From Buddleja alternifolia (taxonomy: Eukaryota; Streptophyta; Magnoliopsida; Lamiales; Scrophulariaceae), in the NCBI GenBank assembly GCA_019426215.1, contig CM033392.1, positions 40,540,666 to 40,604,665 on the forward strand: a DNA stretch of 64,000 nt, in the 5' to 3' direction. The translations under genes were made by a program, and so were the position numbers. Positions 48,567 through 59,673 of the stretch are shown here, in pieces. How positions within the stretch are numbered: the stretch's first letter is position 1; each line of letters begins with the position of its first letter. A model generated the notes under the pieces. That model searched no databases. It had not been told where the DNA came from and worked only from the letters and a program-made list of their open reading frames with translations.

Positions 48567-48640
48567 TCTTGTTTTAATTCTCCTCACTTAGGGATAAAAT
48601 AATTCTTATGTAATCAATTTAAATGTCATCAATAAACCTA

Positions 48641-48653
48641 GGCTCTGATACCA
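48641..48653 (-). other. Pararetrovirus primer-binding site
   Basis: TGGTATCAGAGCC on the minus strand, complementary to initiator tRNA-Met, 75 bases before the first viral ATG. It marks position 1 of the viral map by convention. Confidence 0.85.
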
Positions 48654-48899
48654 TTTTTCAAGCAGGACCCTTTTTGCAGAATAATTTTGAAAACACCAAA
48701 TGATTTGGACTAAAACCGTTAAACCTAAAAGTTATGGGGTTAAAATTACAAAGATCAATAGTCAAAGGAACCAACTTTTCAATTCTCAAAAGCAAATGAC
48801 ACTTGTCATCATCCTAATGAGAGTTGGGTGGCACCATGCTTGGTGTCATCGAATAGATCCCTCGTCGATGATGTGTTTTACCCACCTACACTTGTAATC

Positions 48900-51800
48900 A
48901 ATTGAATTGGGATGAAATGATTTGGATTTGGACAGAGTGAAAAAAAAGTTTTAAGCCAAATTCTAAATGGCTCATATGATAAAATTCACAATAATTCCAG
49001 AAATAGCCCATAACAATTTAAAGCTAAATTTCAAAGTGGCTCATCTATAATCTATAATCTATAATAACAATAATAACTATTATAAAAGTGTGAATGTTAG
49101 CAGATGATTTATATTTTTTAACTTTTTTGTAGGGACTAAAATATCTTTATAGGAATATTATGCTAGGAAAAAGAGTGAGGTTTATAAAGTGAATAATTTA
49201 ATGATAATATATTAAAAATTAATTTAATCTTGACCTTAGTAAATGAAGAATTAATGTTGTTCAATGTATATACCACTGTAATAAATGAGTTATTTTGTTC
49301 ATTGATTCATAGGTAGTATCTAATATCATTTTTATTGGATATTTTATTTAGTATTTTTGTTAAAATGATAAATATTTTTTACATGGTAGTAAGTAACTTT
49401 CTAAATTAACACACATTTTTCCTACAATAATTAATTTTTATTTGTTTTAATTAGAAATATTAGTGAACTCTAAATGAATTATATGACAGGTTTTAGATAT
49501 CGATGTGAATTCCATAATATAAGAAAATTTTGAAAATAAAATTTGAAGAAGAAAAATACTGGATTGTTGGTCCACTTAATTATGATATTTCTTTAATTCA
49601 TTAATTTTTAAATTTCATTAAAATTTTAGTAATCAAATGACGAATTTCATTTAGTATAAGGTAGTAGAGGTATAAAAGAGCATAAAAGAATAAATATTTA
49701 AATTAAAAGATATCTCAAAATTATGAGAGTTCACAACTAACACATAATTAAAATAAAGAAGAATATACGAAGATAAATTTTTTCGCTCCATATGCCTCTT
49801 GCAAAAAGAAACAAATGAGAATTTCGATCTAATACATAAACTATTATGTTCATTGTATATAGATATTTTATTTAGTATTTTTATTAAAATGATAAATATT
49901 TTTTACATAGCAAGTAACTTTCTAAATTACAACAAATTATTTCTACAATAAATAATTTTTATTTATTTAATTAGAAATATTAGATTCTTAAGTAAACCGA
50001 AAATCAATTATGTGACATGTTATAGATTTTGATGAGAATTCCATAATATAATAGAATTTAATTAAAATGTGATGGAAAAGATAGTGGGTTGTCAGTCCAG
50101 AATATGCTTTTATTCTTTTTCTTAGTTCATTAATTTCAGGTTTCAATTAAAAAAATTTGGTTAGAAAATGGCAAATTTAATTTGGTACATAACCACGTTA
50201 GTAGGGATAAGAGTATAAATAATAAGTATTAGAAAAATATTTAAAATTATGAGAATTCACTACAAACACATGACTGAGAAAGTGAAAAGGAATTATATGA
50301 AGAGATAGAAACTTTTCACACTGTATATCTCTTGCAAAATGAACAAATGAAACTTTTATTTAGAACTTATCTATTCAGTTTTTTAAGTTAATAATAAGGG
50401 GTCATAAAATTAACATTTTCATTTTGGTTTTTGATTTAGCACTTTTGATACCCACTGCAATATAAAGGAACAAGATAGTCGTCAATAAAATGAGACAAAA
50501 TATAAAAATTCACAATAGTGTATAAGGATAAACTCTAAATGATTTTGGCCGATGCCCAATCATCTTTTCTTATAGCAATGCTCATAATCCATGATATGTT
50601 AGCATAATGAGAATAAATGGTAAATTACATGCATGAACATTAGATTTTATTAGTGTACCTTCTTAACTTTTTTTCAATTATAAGAGTTACATTATCTACC
50701 ACATATAGTAACACTTATTTGTCATATAGTATTAAAGAAATTTAAATAACGAATGATACCAAACAATTTAATTCATATAGACTATTTGTGAAACTATAGA
50801 CCAGTAAATAAGTTTTTTTGGTTTTGTTTTCTTCTACAAATTAAAAGCACCTATGCTGCATATCCACATATATAAGAAAAATATTCACACAAAAAACCCT
50901 AATATACTAATTTTTATATAGAGTATGATTAATTTATAATATTCTGCAGTTCTTAATAGGTTTTGAAAATTAAACATTAATCCTATTCAAACTACAGGAC
51001 AATAGGCAATTTGCTATCTTCCACCATAAAATTTTCTTAAATAAGTAATTCATAAATGAAGAACTGCAAAATATTAATGAACTAGGAGACTCTTAACTTA
51101 TCTCTAAATGAAAGAACAAGTAGTTAATAACTTTGACATTTATTCCAATTGAATTTTATAAATATTTTTCCTATAAATTTTAGGAGCCAAAGAATCAAAT
51201 TTTGTGTTGCTATTTAATTAGTTTTTCGTGCATGAATGAATTTGAAGATGTGAACTTTTAAATGTTCACATTGGGAGATCAAGTAATAGATGACACCGAT
51301 AATGTCATTTTTTTATTTTTTATTTTACCTTTTGAAATAACAATGGTAACATTATCACTCATTTGTAGAACTAATATATATGATGTTTACTAATTTCATA
51401 TTAACTTGTACAAATATCAATATTTTATTAATTGAGCATAAATGGACTAAACAATTGAATTGATGATGATTTTTATAGAACTATAGACGAATAGAAAATT
51501 TGTTCACAAATTAGAAGGACCAAATACCTCGTGTAGATATAAGAAAAATACATATTAAAGAAAAAAGTAATCTCCATAATTCTAAAATAGTATCCCATAA
51601 TCCAATTGATAGAACCATAATTCCACCGAATATTAAAGTAAAAGGCGACGGAAAAGAGTAGGGTAAGAGAGAAAAGGTAAAGCTTACAACGAGTCAATAA
51701 TTTACTATTTCAACTGCAAAATTAACTATAATATAATTAAATACCCTACCTATTGGTATCCCACATAGTTTGTTTGCATAATTTAACTGAAGATCAATAT

Positions 51801-52128
51801 TTCTACAATTGTGTTAGACATAGAAGTGCAAGTAGTTGTTACATGGATAAAGAAATTGAAAAATAATTCATAAACTAATTGTTTCTTTTTTCCCGCTCTG
51901 TCTTATTATCACATATGACAAATAATTAAACTGCAAAAGCTTTGACGCAAAATATTACAAGTTAAGAATTAATAGTTGTAGGTAATTTGACCGAATTATG
52001 TGATTTTGTCGAATTACATTAGATATAGATCATATATTATTAGTTACTTGATCTTAAGTTTGTATAATTTGATAATATGTATGAAGTTAATTGTCTTGTA
52101 ATAGTAATATTGATATAAAACCTAAGTA
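48900..52128. other. Long AT-rich intergenic stretch
   Basis: More than 3 kb with very low GC and no credible open frame. Apart from the tandem duplication at about 49,300-50,380, nothing was recognised. Confidence 0.6.
49300..50380. repeat. Diverged tandem duplication, period about 524 bases
   Basis: The block starting ATATTTTATTTAGTATTT at about 49,339 recurs at about 49,863, followed in both copies by matching landmarks: AAGTAACTTTCTAAATTA, TTAGAAATATTAG, GAATTCCATAATATAA, AATTATGAGA and CTCTTGCAAAA. The copies differ at many positions, so the duplication is old. Confidence 0.75.
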
Positions 52129-52420
52129 TCTATATTATTAAAAAGATGAAGTTAAAATTAAAATTAAAATATTAATTGATAAAATTAAATTAAGAATATA
52201 AATTAGAATAATGTCGCCTTAGCATTTTATATTTTGTTATGGAGTACTATAAAATGAAAACATCCATAAATAGAATACATGTATAAATATTAGTTTTTAA
52301 CTTACTACTATCAAATTTATTTATTTATGTATTTTTAGAATTATCTTTATATTATAAATAAATTATACTGAAAATTACAATAATATAAGGATTCACGCGC
52401 AACTGCGTGCTATTTCCTAG
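52129..52420 (+). mobile_element. Short non-autonomous Helitron-like element
   Basis: The left end reads A|TCTATATTATTAAAAAG; Helitrons start TC after a target A and plant ones often read TCTATATTATTAAAA. The right end has a hairpin CACGC-GCAACT-GCGTG (52,394-52,409), seven bases, then CTAG (52,417-52,420) followed by target T. Hairpin plus CTRR inserted between A and T is the Helitron signature. At 292 bp it encodes nothing. Confidence 0.72.
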
Positions 52421-52763
52421 TATAAATAAAATTGACAATAATCACTCCTTAAATAGCTCAGAACCCACTGTAAGATGCAGCTATCCTACCAAGTACAATT
52501 AGCTTGTTCTTATGAGTTTAAAAGTCTTAGCTCCAAATCCATTGCTCTACATACAATCTTAAATATCTTCATGACCATTAATTCGAGTGGAGTTCGTGTT
52601 AGTAACAACCTATTTCGTACTCTTTGCTAACGTCTCTTGAAGTGCATAATTTACAAAGACGTTCAAGCAAAACCCTGACATTTGATCTATCATACAACAT
52701 ACTTGAGATCACACAATAGATTCAAAATTTTAAAACTTCAATTACTTATGACATTTAATCAAG

Positions 52764-52769
52764 TTTATT
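52764..52769 (-). terminator. Candidate poly(A) signal of the lipoyl synthase gene
   Basis: AATAAA on the minus strand about 300 bases beyond the stop codon, a normal 3' UTR distance for a plant gene. Other AT-rich signals nearby could serve instead. Confidence 0.45.
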
Positions 52770-53071
52770 CTCGAAATAAATGACAGGATTCACCAATATG
52801 ATAAACATAATTTACATAAGAAATGAATATACAACAGGCAACGTACTACATCTAAATAATACCACTATTTGAATTTTGAACACAATCAACCTTAAGCAGG
52901 TGTGACTTCCAGCAGAATATGAATTCTGATTCCAGAATGAAAAAAGAGAGCCTGTTGAAGTGATTACACATCTATCAGTAAAGCAATGAAACATTTTCAA
53001 TAATCTCATACAGTTAGCACCGAGTCTGTGTGGCACAAAGGTAACAATCCATTACCAGAGGACTGAAGTCT

Positions 53072-56000
53072 CTATGAAGAAGATGCAGCACGATCTGATT
53101 CGATCATGGATTTAATATAGAATTCACCAGCCTTGTAAGACGACCTCACCATTGGGCCTGAAGCCACGTATCGAAATCCCTGCCACATCCAGGAAAGAAT
53201 CACTTATTTTGGCAACATATTTAACATGCATTGTTATGAAAATACCACAAGTCCACAACTTTGTTTTCAACAAGTTGTCAGTTTTTCTTTTATAATATTT
53301 TCAACTTATTTTATCTAGTGCAATTCTGACCCCTCTACGTGCACAGTGTTGGAAAATTATCACTTTGGACAAGGATCAAGATGTGGCACTTGTCTTCCAT
53401 CTTATGCAGGATCATAAATTATAAAATAAACAAAGATATGATTCATTAAAAGAGAGTTTAGAAAAAGACGAGAAATTTACACCCACCTCGAATAAATGTA
53501 TCACCACTTAATAAGCAAATTAATGTTTGGCTGAATTACGACATAAATGCCAAGATTACTAATGTAATGTTATAAGGAATTTGGTAAAATGAATGTTGGC
53601 CATGTAATGATAGAAAGCTATGCACAAAGAAATTTTCACAAAATATTACAGCATCTAATATGAAATTATCTTAGAGGTAATAGGGTTTTCACATCACATC
53701 AAATACACCGTCAAAAGGTACATGCAAAATGCAAGATAAAATGTATTCTCCGTCATAGTATTTAAGGGAATAAGTAAAAGAAAAGGACATCTTTGTTAAA
53801 TGAGCTGTAACACACAATTCTAACAAATATATTATTTGGAGAACATGAACTCCCACTGTCAGGAGGTGTCTTTGCAGGAACTACGAGCAGTAAAGGGCAG
53901 GGGCAAGACTGTCAATCGTCACCAAGTTTTACCCTTTGCTCTAATAAATTCTGTTACTGCAAAAGTTGTTCCATAATAACACAAAACAAAAATCGAAAGG
54001 AAAGTGAACCTACAAATTGAATCTTAAGACAAACAATTGGACAACACAAGAAAACTACTTACACAGCAATAGAATGGGAAAAAATCATAAAATTATGGGT
54101 GTAGTGGCACCATGGTATATGGAAATAAGTATTAACTCTAATTCTTCTTTACTTAAATAATAAGCACAGTCTTATAATCTCGACATAATCCACAAAAGAA
54201 ACATAGTTCAAAAAGTTGATACAACTAGGTTACTTTTAGTGCTGCAGCACAAAGTACTAAACAAACTACAAAGGGAGTGTTTGCAAACTCTAAACAAAAG
54301 CACTTTTGAGCTTTTAGCTTAAAAGAAGCAATTTTGTAATGTTTGCAAATCTTACTTTTGCTTCTGATTCTCTAAAATTAAGTTGCCAGAAGCCAAAAGC
54401 TCTAAGCTGGGTAGGGGGTGCTTCTAGGTGCTTTTTAAATTCCTGCAGTTAAAATACATTTTTTATGACAATTTTATCCTTGTAAATATTTTCATATTCC
54501 CAGATTAGTCCCTAAATCTTTTTTTAAGAAAACTAACTTTAAAATTTACAAAAATATTAGGAGAGCAGTTTCTTAATGCAAAATCATTCATCCCTTTCCT
54601 AGGATTCCTATTTGATTTGTTGGAAATCAAATTAATTATATTTTAGTAGTTGGATATTAATGAAATCAAGAGATATTTCAAGGCCAAGAGTTCTAAAAAT
54701 CCAAAACTCCCAACCTAGCTTATATCATGTATTGTTATTAAAAAATAATTAATTTTTCTTGTTAAATTATTTTTATGTTAATAATATTTGTTAAAATGCT
54801 TATTGCAAGCTAATGAGATCTAGAAAAACTTAAAAAGAAAGATAAAAGATAGATAAAAGAAACAAAAAAAAATTGAATGTGAGCATGTGATGGACACTTG
54901 TAGAATATGTTGACTATCCTTTAAAAATCAATATTATTTCATAAACATATGTCTTTAGGGGTATTTTGTTAAAAAAAAATAGTAGGAATGTAATGTGAAG
55001 AAAATATGATTTTTATTTTATTTTGGGGCAATATTGTACTTTCTGCAAAAAAAACTAATTGGTAATCACTTCTATTTGCAAACACTCCCTGTAGCTTTTT
55101 TTCTACTTTCTGCTTGTCTTTGCAAACATTACCCACTTTTGCTTTTCAAGTGATTCTGCTTATTTTTCACTTAAAAGCACTTCTTTATAAGCAGTAGAGT
55201 TTGCAAACACTCCTAAAATGACAAGTTAGGATAGGTTCCAGGCTAGCAACCCACGTTCATAGTCCAGAATAATTAAATTCTATACAGATCATAACGGCAT
55301 TCCGAAAGAAAACATATGACAGCAATAAGGAAAAGAATATATGTGAAAATAACTAGAAGAGGGTGTATGAGTTGCATGTCACAATGATAAGAAAACAAAA
55401 CACTCAAATGTAAGATAAAAGGAGAGCAACAAACCATTTCCATGCCAAGAATTTGATACTTCTCAAAGGCTTCTGGAGTTATGTATTCTGACACCGGCAT
55501 GTGACGCTTTGATGGTCTCATGTACTGGCCAAATGTCATGACATCAACACCAGCTGCTCTCACTTTCTCCATAGTTTTCACAACTTGGTCAGGTGTTTCT
55601 CCACACCCCAACATTACTGACGTTTTGGTGAGCGTACCTGGTGGCGCATAGTCTTTGGCCATCACCAAAACATCCATTGATTGTTTAAAGTTAGCACGGT
55701 GATCACGTACTACACTCTGAAGCTCCTCGACTGTTTCAATGTTGTGCGCAAAGACATCTAATCCAGATTTGGCAACTGTCTCTACACATCTAGAGTCTCC
55801 TCGGAAATCAGGAACTGCAGTCAAGACACAAAGCAATAATCAAAATGCAGCTCAAACAACAATTTTCATCTAGGAACTACCATCACTCATCTGTTTCAAG
55901 CCAGATCATACATGCAGCAAAGTAACATGTAGCAAAAATTCAAAATGCGTACAGTTTTAAGTTCACCAAAAAATTTACTAGGCAAAATTACAGATAAAGC

Positions 56001-57540
56001 AGAAGTTATAAAAACTTTGCTGCAAGCCTCTTTTTCGTAAACTATAATTCAGTTCTATCTATTTAATTTCACTCTTGCCAGTTGATTTCGTTATTGTCCA
56101 AGCTCATACACTCAATGACTAATTACAACACTACAGAAACACTTTATGCCATACCCAAAGCTTCTATAAGCATAGTTGGCTTCAGTATCTTCAACTTCTG
56201 CACTGTCTCCGCAAAATGACCACTTCCTTGATCAGGTAAATCATCCCGATCGACACTAGTAATGACCACGTATTCTAAACCCCAGGAAGCAATTGCCTCA
56301 GCCACATTTTCAGGCTCCTTTGGGTCAGGAGGAGGTGGAGTGCGTGATGTCTTTACATTGCAAAATCTGCAAATTGAAGGAGATCAGGATCTTTGTAACA
56401 TTTTGAAGGATTCTATGAAGGATTAACTTATTCACTTGCATTTTAGAGTAGATTGAAAAAAGAGCAAATTAGCATTGCTCTCAAATTCACATTCTTAATA
56501 ATGCCAGTTCAAATACCATGAAGAAACAATGCAACAGATCTCTACTTTTTAACGCATATAAAAAGGCATTCTTTACCGATACAACCATGTGGCCTGGAGA
56601 ATGACATCATCTTGAATTGAAATGATCAACAAAAACATTTATTCCCTCTCTCTAGGTTATACTTCTCGACCAAAGGAATTGCATTTTAAGGGAAACTACA
56701 CTAGTCTGAGTACAAAAATGAAGTTAATTCCGCACCAATTGACCTATATTATCACATCCTCATCCAAAACAGACAATCACACACCCCGAAAAAAAGAAAG
56801 CAATAATAAAGATAAAAACTTCTAACCCTTCTGTCATACTACACCCACGATGCAATTCATCTCATCAATAATACGAATTCATCTAGAAGAACAGCCCGAT
56901 CTCTCTCTCTCTCACACACATACACACAACAGAACCTAGGGAATATATCCTAAACAAAAAACTTTATCTCAGGCAACTCACACTGTTTGAAAAATTACAA
57001 TGATCCACCAATTAGCATCTCATAATGTAATACGCTGACTAGAATCAACAACAAAATAAGTAAAATATTTTTTAAACTCAATATTGACCTGCAACCCCGA
57101 GTACAAGTATCACCGAGGATCATAATCGTAGCAGTAGCAGTTCCCGTTTCACCTCCAGACCAGCACTCCCCCAAATTAGGGCATTTCGCCTCCTCGCAAA
57201 CAGTATGCAATTTTAATTCCCTCAATTTCTTCTTGATCTGAGTATACTTTTCTCCCCCGGGGATCGATTCCTTCATCCATTTAGGTTTCGGCAAGGGCTT
57301 CTTCTTCGTGCCGACTTCGACCGAATAATTGGCGTCGGATTGAAGCTTGACGAAGTCACCGAGCGTCGGAGACTCGTCGGAGAGACGGCGGCGCAAGCCG
57401 TCGAGGGTTGGGGGATAATTGTGAAAGTCAGAATGCGGCGGAGACGGCGTCGTGGTGGTGGTGGAGAAGAATTGGGTGAAGCGAGAGAGAAGGAAGAGGG
57501 AGGATTTGGATTTGAGGGATCGAGTGGTCAGGGTATTCAT
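53072..57540 (-). CDS. LIP1: Lipoyl synthase, mitochondrial (four exons)
   Basis: A radical-SAM enzyme that inserts two sulphurs into the octanoyl group on mitochondrial 2-oxoacid dehydrogenase E2 and glycine-cleavage H protein. Exons (minus): 57,089-57,540; 56,155-56,366; 55,435-55,814; 53,072-53,179. All introns are GT-AG, and the exons sum to 1,152 bases, giving 383 residues, close to Arabidopsis LIP1 (374). The first ~35 residues are Ser/Thr/Arg-rich without acidic residues, as in a mitochondrial presequence. The auxiliary cluster motif is [12 protein letters not shown]. The radical-SAM CTRGCRFC spans the exon 1/2 junction. Further segments are [50 protein letters not shown] and the C-terminal RSSYKAGE with the conserved Arg-Ser-Ser. 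The start at 57,540 is the first ATG, and no lesion was seen. The plastid paralogue has a different leader, so LIP1 is preferred. Confidence 0.95.
54273..55214. mobile_element. hAT-like TIR element in lipoyl synthase intron 3
   Basis: The ends GGGAGTGTTTGCAAACTC and GAGTTTGCAAACACTCCT (reverse complements apart from the outermost base) lie 942 bases apart. Further TTTGCAAA motifs sit inside both ends, with AAAGCACTTTT-like subterminal repeats. The GTGTTTGCAAAC type of terminus occurs in non-autonomous hAT elements. A clear 8-bp target duplication is not visible. It encodes no protein. Confidence 0.65.
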
Positions 57541-57700
57541 TTTCTTTCCCCACTCTCTTCAAATCAATCCTCTTTATCTATCTCACACTTTGCCTTTCTA
57601 TTGTTTTTTCTGTTGGGGGAGCGAATACAGATTTTCTGAATTTCTAATTTGTGGGGTTCGTTGAAAGTAGATTTAGATTGATATATATATATATATATAT
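57541..57700 (-). promoter_or_regulatory. 5' leader and proximal promoter of lipoyl synthase
   Basis: Only about 150 bases separate the start codon from the TA microsatellite at the edge of the next element. The minus strand has CT/GA-rich sequence common near plant transcription starts, and no clear TATA box. Any upstream regulatory sequence must therefore lie within mobile DNA. Confidence 0.4.
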
Positions 57701-59634
57701 GGTCAAGATCGAATACATACCCTCTCTTAGATAAGATCTAAAACCCAATATACACCATTGGATCAATTAAATTCAACAGTCCAAAAAATAAGGAATAAAC
57801 AGACGGTAAAAATTGAAAAATAAAGATTAGGGGTATAATAGACAAAATGACAAGATTATACAACATACACTTACCCAATATAACAGAAAATCCCCTACAA
57901 TCTCTCCAAATCTGATACCCACGAAAATCTTCACTTCAATCTCTCAAATCTCAGACCACGATTAACGCAATCAATTTATAGAATCGTATTAACCTCCGAT
58001 TTCGGTCGATTATCACCAAAAAATTTCTGAATTTCTGAAAATTTCTTGAAAATCGAGATTGAAAAAACCAAATCTGAAATATTGAACTTCTGGAATTTGC
58101 AAGAGTCGCTGCTTGAAGACGACCGGAAATTAGATGGGGAAGACGACCGGAAAATAGCCATGAATATGACAGATTTTCGCGAACTGAAAATTTGATCGCG
58201 AAAAATCAATCTCCTCTTACTGTATATTTGTGTATTAGCTATTGTATAATATATTAATTAGCTATTGTATAATGTTTATATTAGCTATTGTATTCACTGT
58301 ATAATGGGTTATATGATTCTGTATATTGTCTTATATTTTACTGTATATTGTGTTATAATATGCTGTATAATGGTTTATAAGATTGTAATTGTATGACGAA
58401 TAAACACACACTGTATAATGGTTTGTATGATACTGTATAATATGTTATAACATACTGTATAATGGTTTGAAAATCACTAATTGTATATCATTAATCACAC
58501 ACTGTATATCACCATTGTATTTACTGTATAATGTTTTATAAGCTACTGTATAATGATTTATAACCTACTGTATGATAGTTTAAAAACTCACTAATTGTGG
58601 TGTCACTAAAATACCACACTGTATATCACCATTCATGTACTGTATTTTGCTTTAAAAAATAATAAAAAGATATATACTTTAAATTTTCGAAAGGCAAAAA
58701 CTGTTTTTGGAATTTGGCCTCAAGCTCTACATCAATCTTAAAGGAAACGTTGTTTTAAAAACAACTCAGCATACTTAATCATAAGTATGCTGAGCACCAC
58801 CCTCTCGGGCCAAAATTCCATCGTTTTAATAGGTTTTTTCGTGTTTTTATGTTTTTAGTCGGATTTTTATTTTTATTTATTTCCATTATTTCCAAACTTT
58901 ACCTTGTTTGTATTTTACTGTATATTTGTTTATTAACTATAATATAATGGATTAATTAGCTATTGTATTCACTGTATAATGACTTATATAATATTGTATA
59001 TTGATTAATATGATACTGTATACTGTGTTATAATATACTGTATAATGATTTATAAGATTGTAACTGTATAGTTATAAACACACACTATTTCTGCCATCAA
59101 AACGTAATCAAACGCTATTGTAATGAATGAATATATACTTAATTGAAGACGATGCTGTCTTGTTTAGGAATATCTCTTGAATTGATGTTGAAAAATCGCT
59201 AATTCCGATTGAAATTGCCGATGACGCGTCGATTAAATAAGACTTGAATACTATCTCAAATCGCCGAGGATGAAACGAATATATATATGATATCTGATAC
59301 CAGCTGAGAAAGACGATGTTGATTTCATAAGAACTTCCAGGAATATGAATCTGATAATTTCTGTATTTGTTCGAGCAATCCTTTCTTCTGAAATTGGATT
59401 TATTAATTAAAATGGGAAGATGATTCTGTTACCGTAATATATGGGATTTGATTTTGATCTGCATATTAATTGCATGGGTTTGTTATGACTATTGCCTAAA
59501 ATGCCCTTTTCATCATTAAATTAAATATTATATCAGAAAACATGGGCATAATTATGGACCTTGGGATCAATTGATTTAAATGGCCTAGATTGAGTCTTAT
59601 ATCTTATCTAACTCATAGGGATGTATTTGATCCA

Positions 59635-59645
<11 letters not shown>
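57695..59645. mobile_element. TIR element with TGTATAATG-like repeats upstream of LIP1
   Basis: The left end GGTCAAGATCGAATACATACC and the right end (reverse complement GGGTATGGATCAAATACATCC) form a degenerate inverted repeat of roughly 50-80 bases. Both are embedded in (AT)n runs at 57,681-57,700 and 59,641-59,670. The interior (58,200-58,660 and 58,900-59,100) has dozens of spaced copies of CTGTATAATG/CTGTATATT. A GC-rich block sits at 58,070-58,160. No transposase is present. The superfamily is uncertain; insertion at TA repeats fits several TIR groups. Confidence 0.6.

Positions 59646-59670
<25 letters not shown>

Positions 59671-59673
<3 letters not shown>

Larger units (their letters stand above)
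40600..48900 (-). mobile_element. Endogenous pararetrovirus (Caulimoviridae), decayed, minus strand
   Basis: Right to left this region holds a tRNA-Met primer site (48,641-48,653), two small ORFs, coat protein, a coiled-coil stretch, movement protein, aspartic protease, a partial reverse transcriptase, a 3' ORF and a TATA-type promoter (near 41,030). That is the full set of caulimovirid functions apart from the rest of RT and RNase H, which are deleted. There are several in-frame stops and frameshifts, and a 1.47-kb solo LTR insertion, so it is an inactive fossil. It amounts to about one genome equivalent. The genus is not assigned. Boundaries are approximate. Confidence 0.85.

Noticed and set aside
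54265..55222. 8-bp target duplication of the intron element
   Set aside because: Flanking bases ACTACAAA and TAAAATGA do not match well enough.
57340..57664. Plus-strand open frames opposite LIP1 exon 1
   Set aside because: They are the reverse of a well-supported exon encoding the conserved lipoyl synthase N-terminus.
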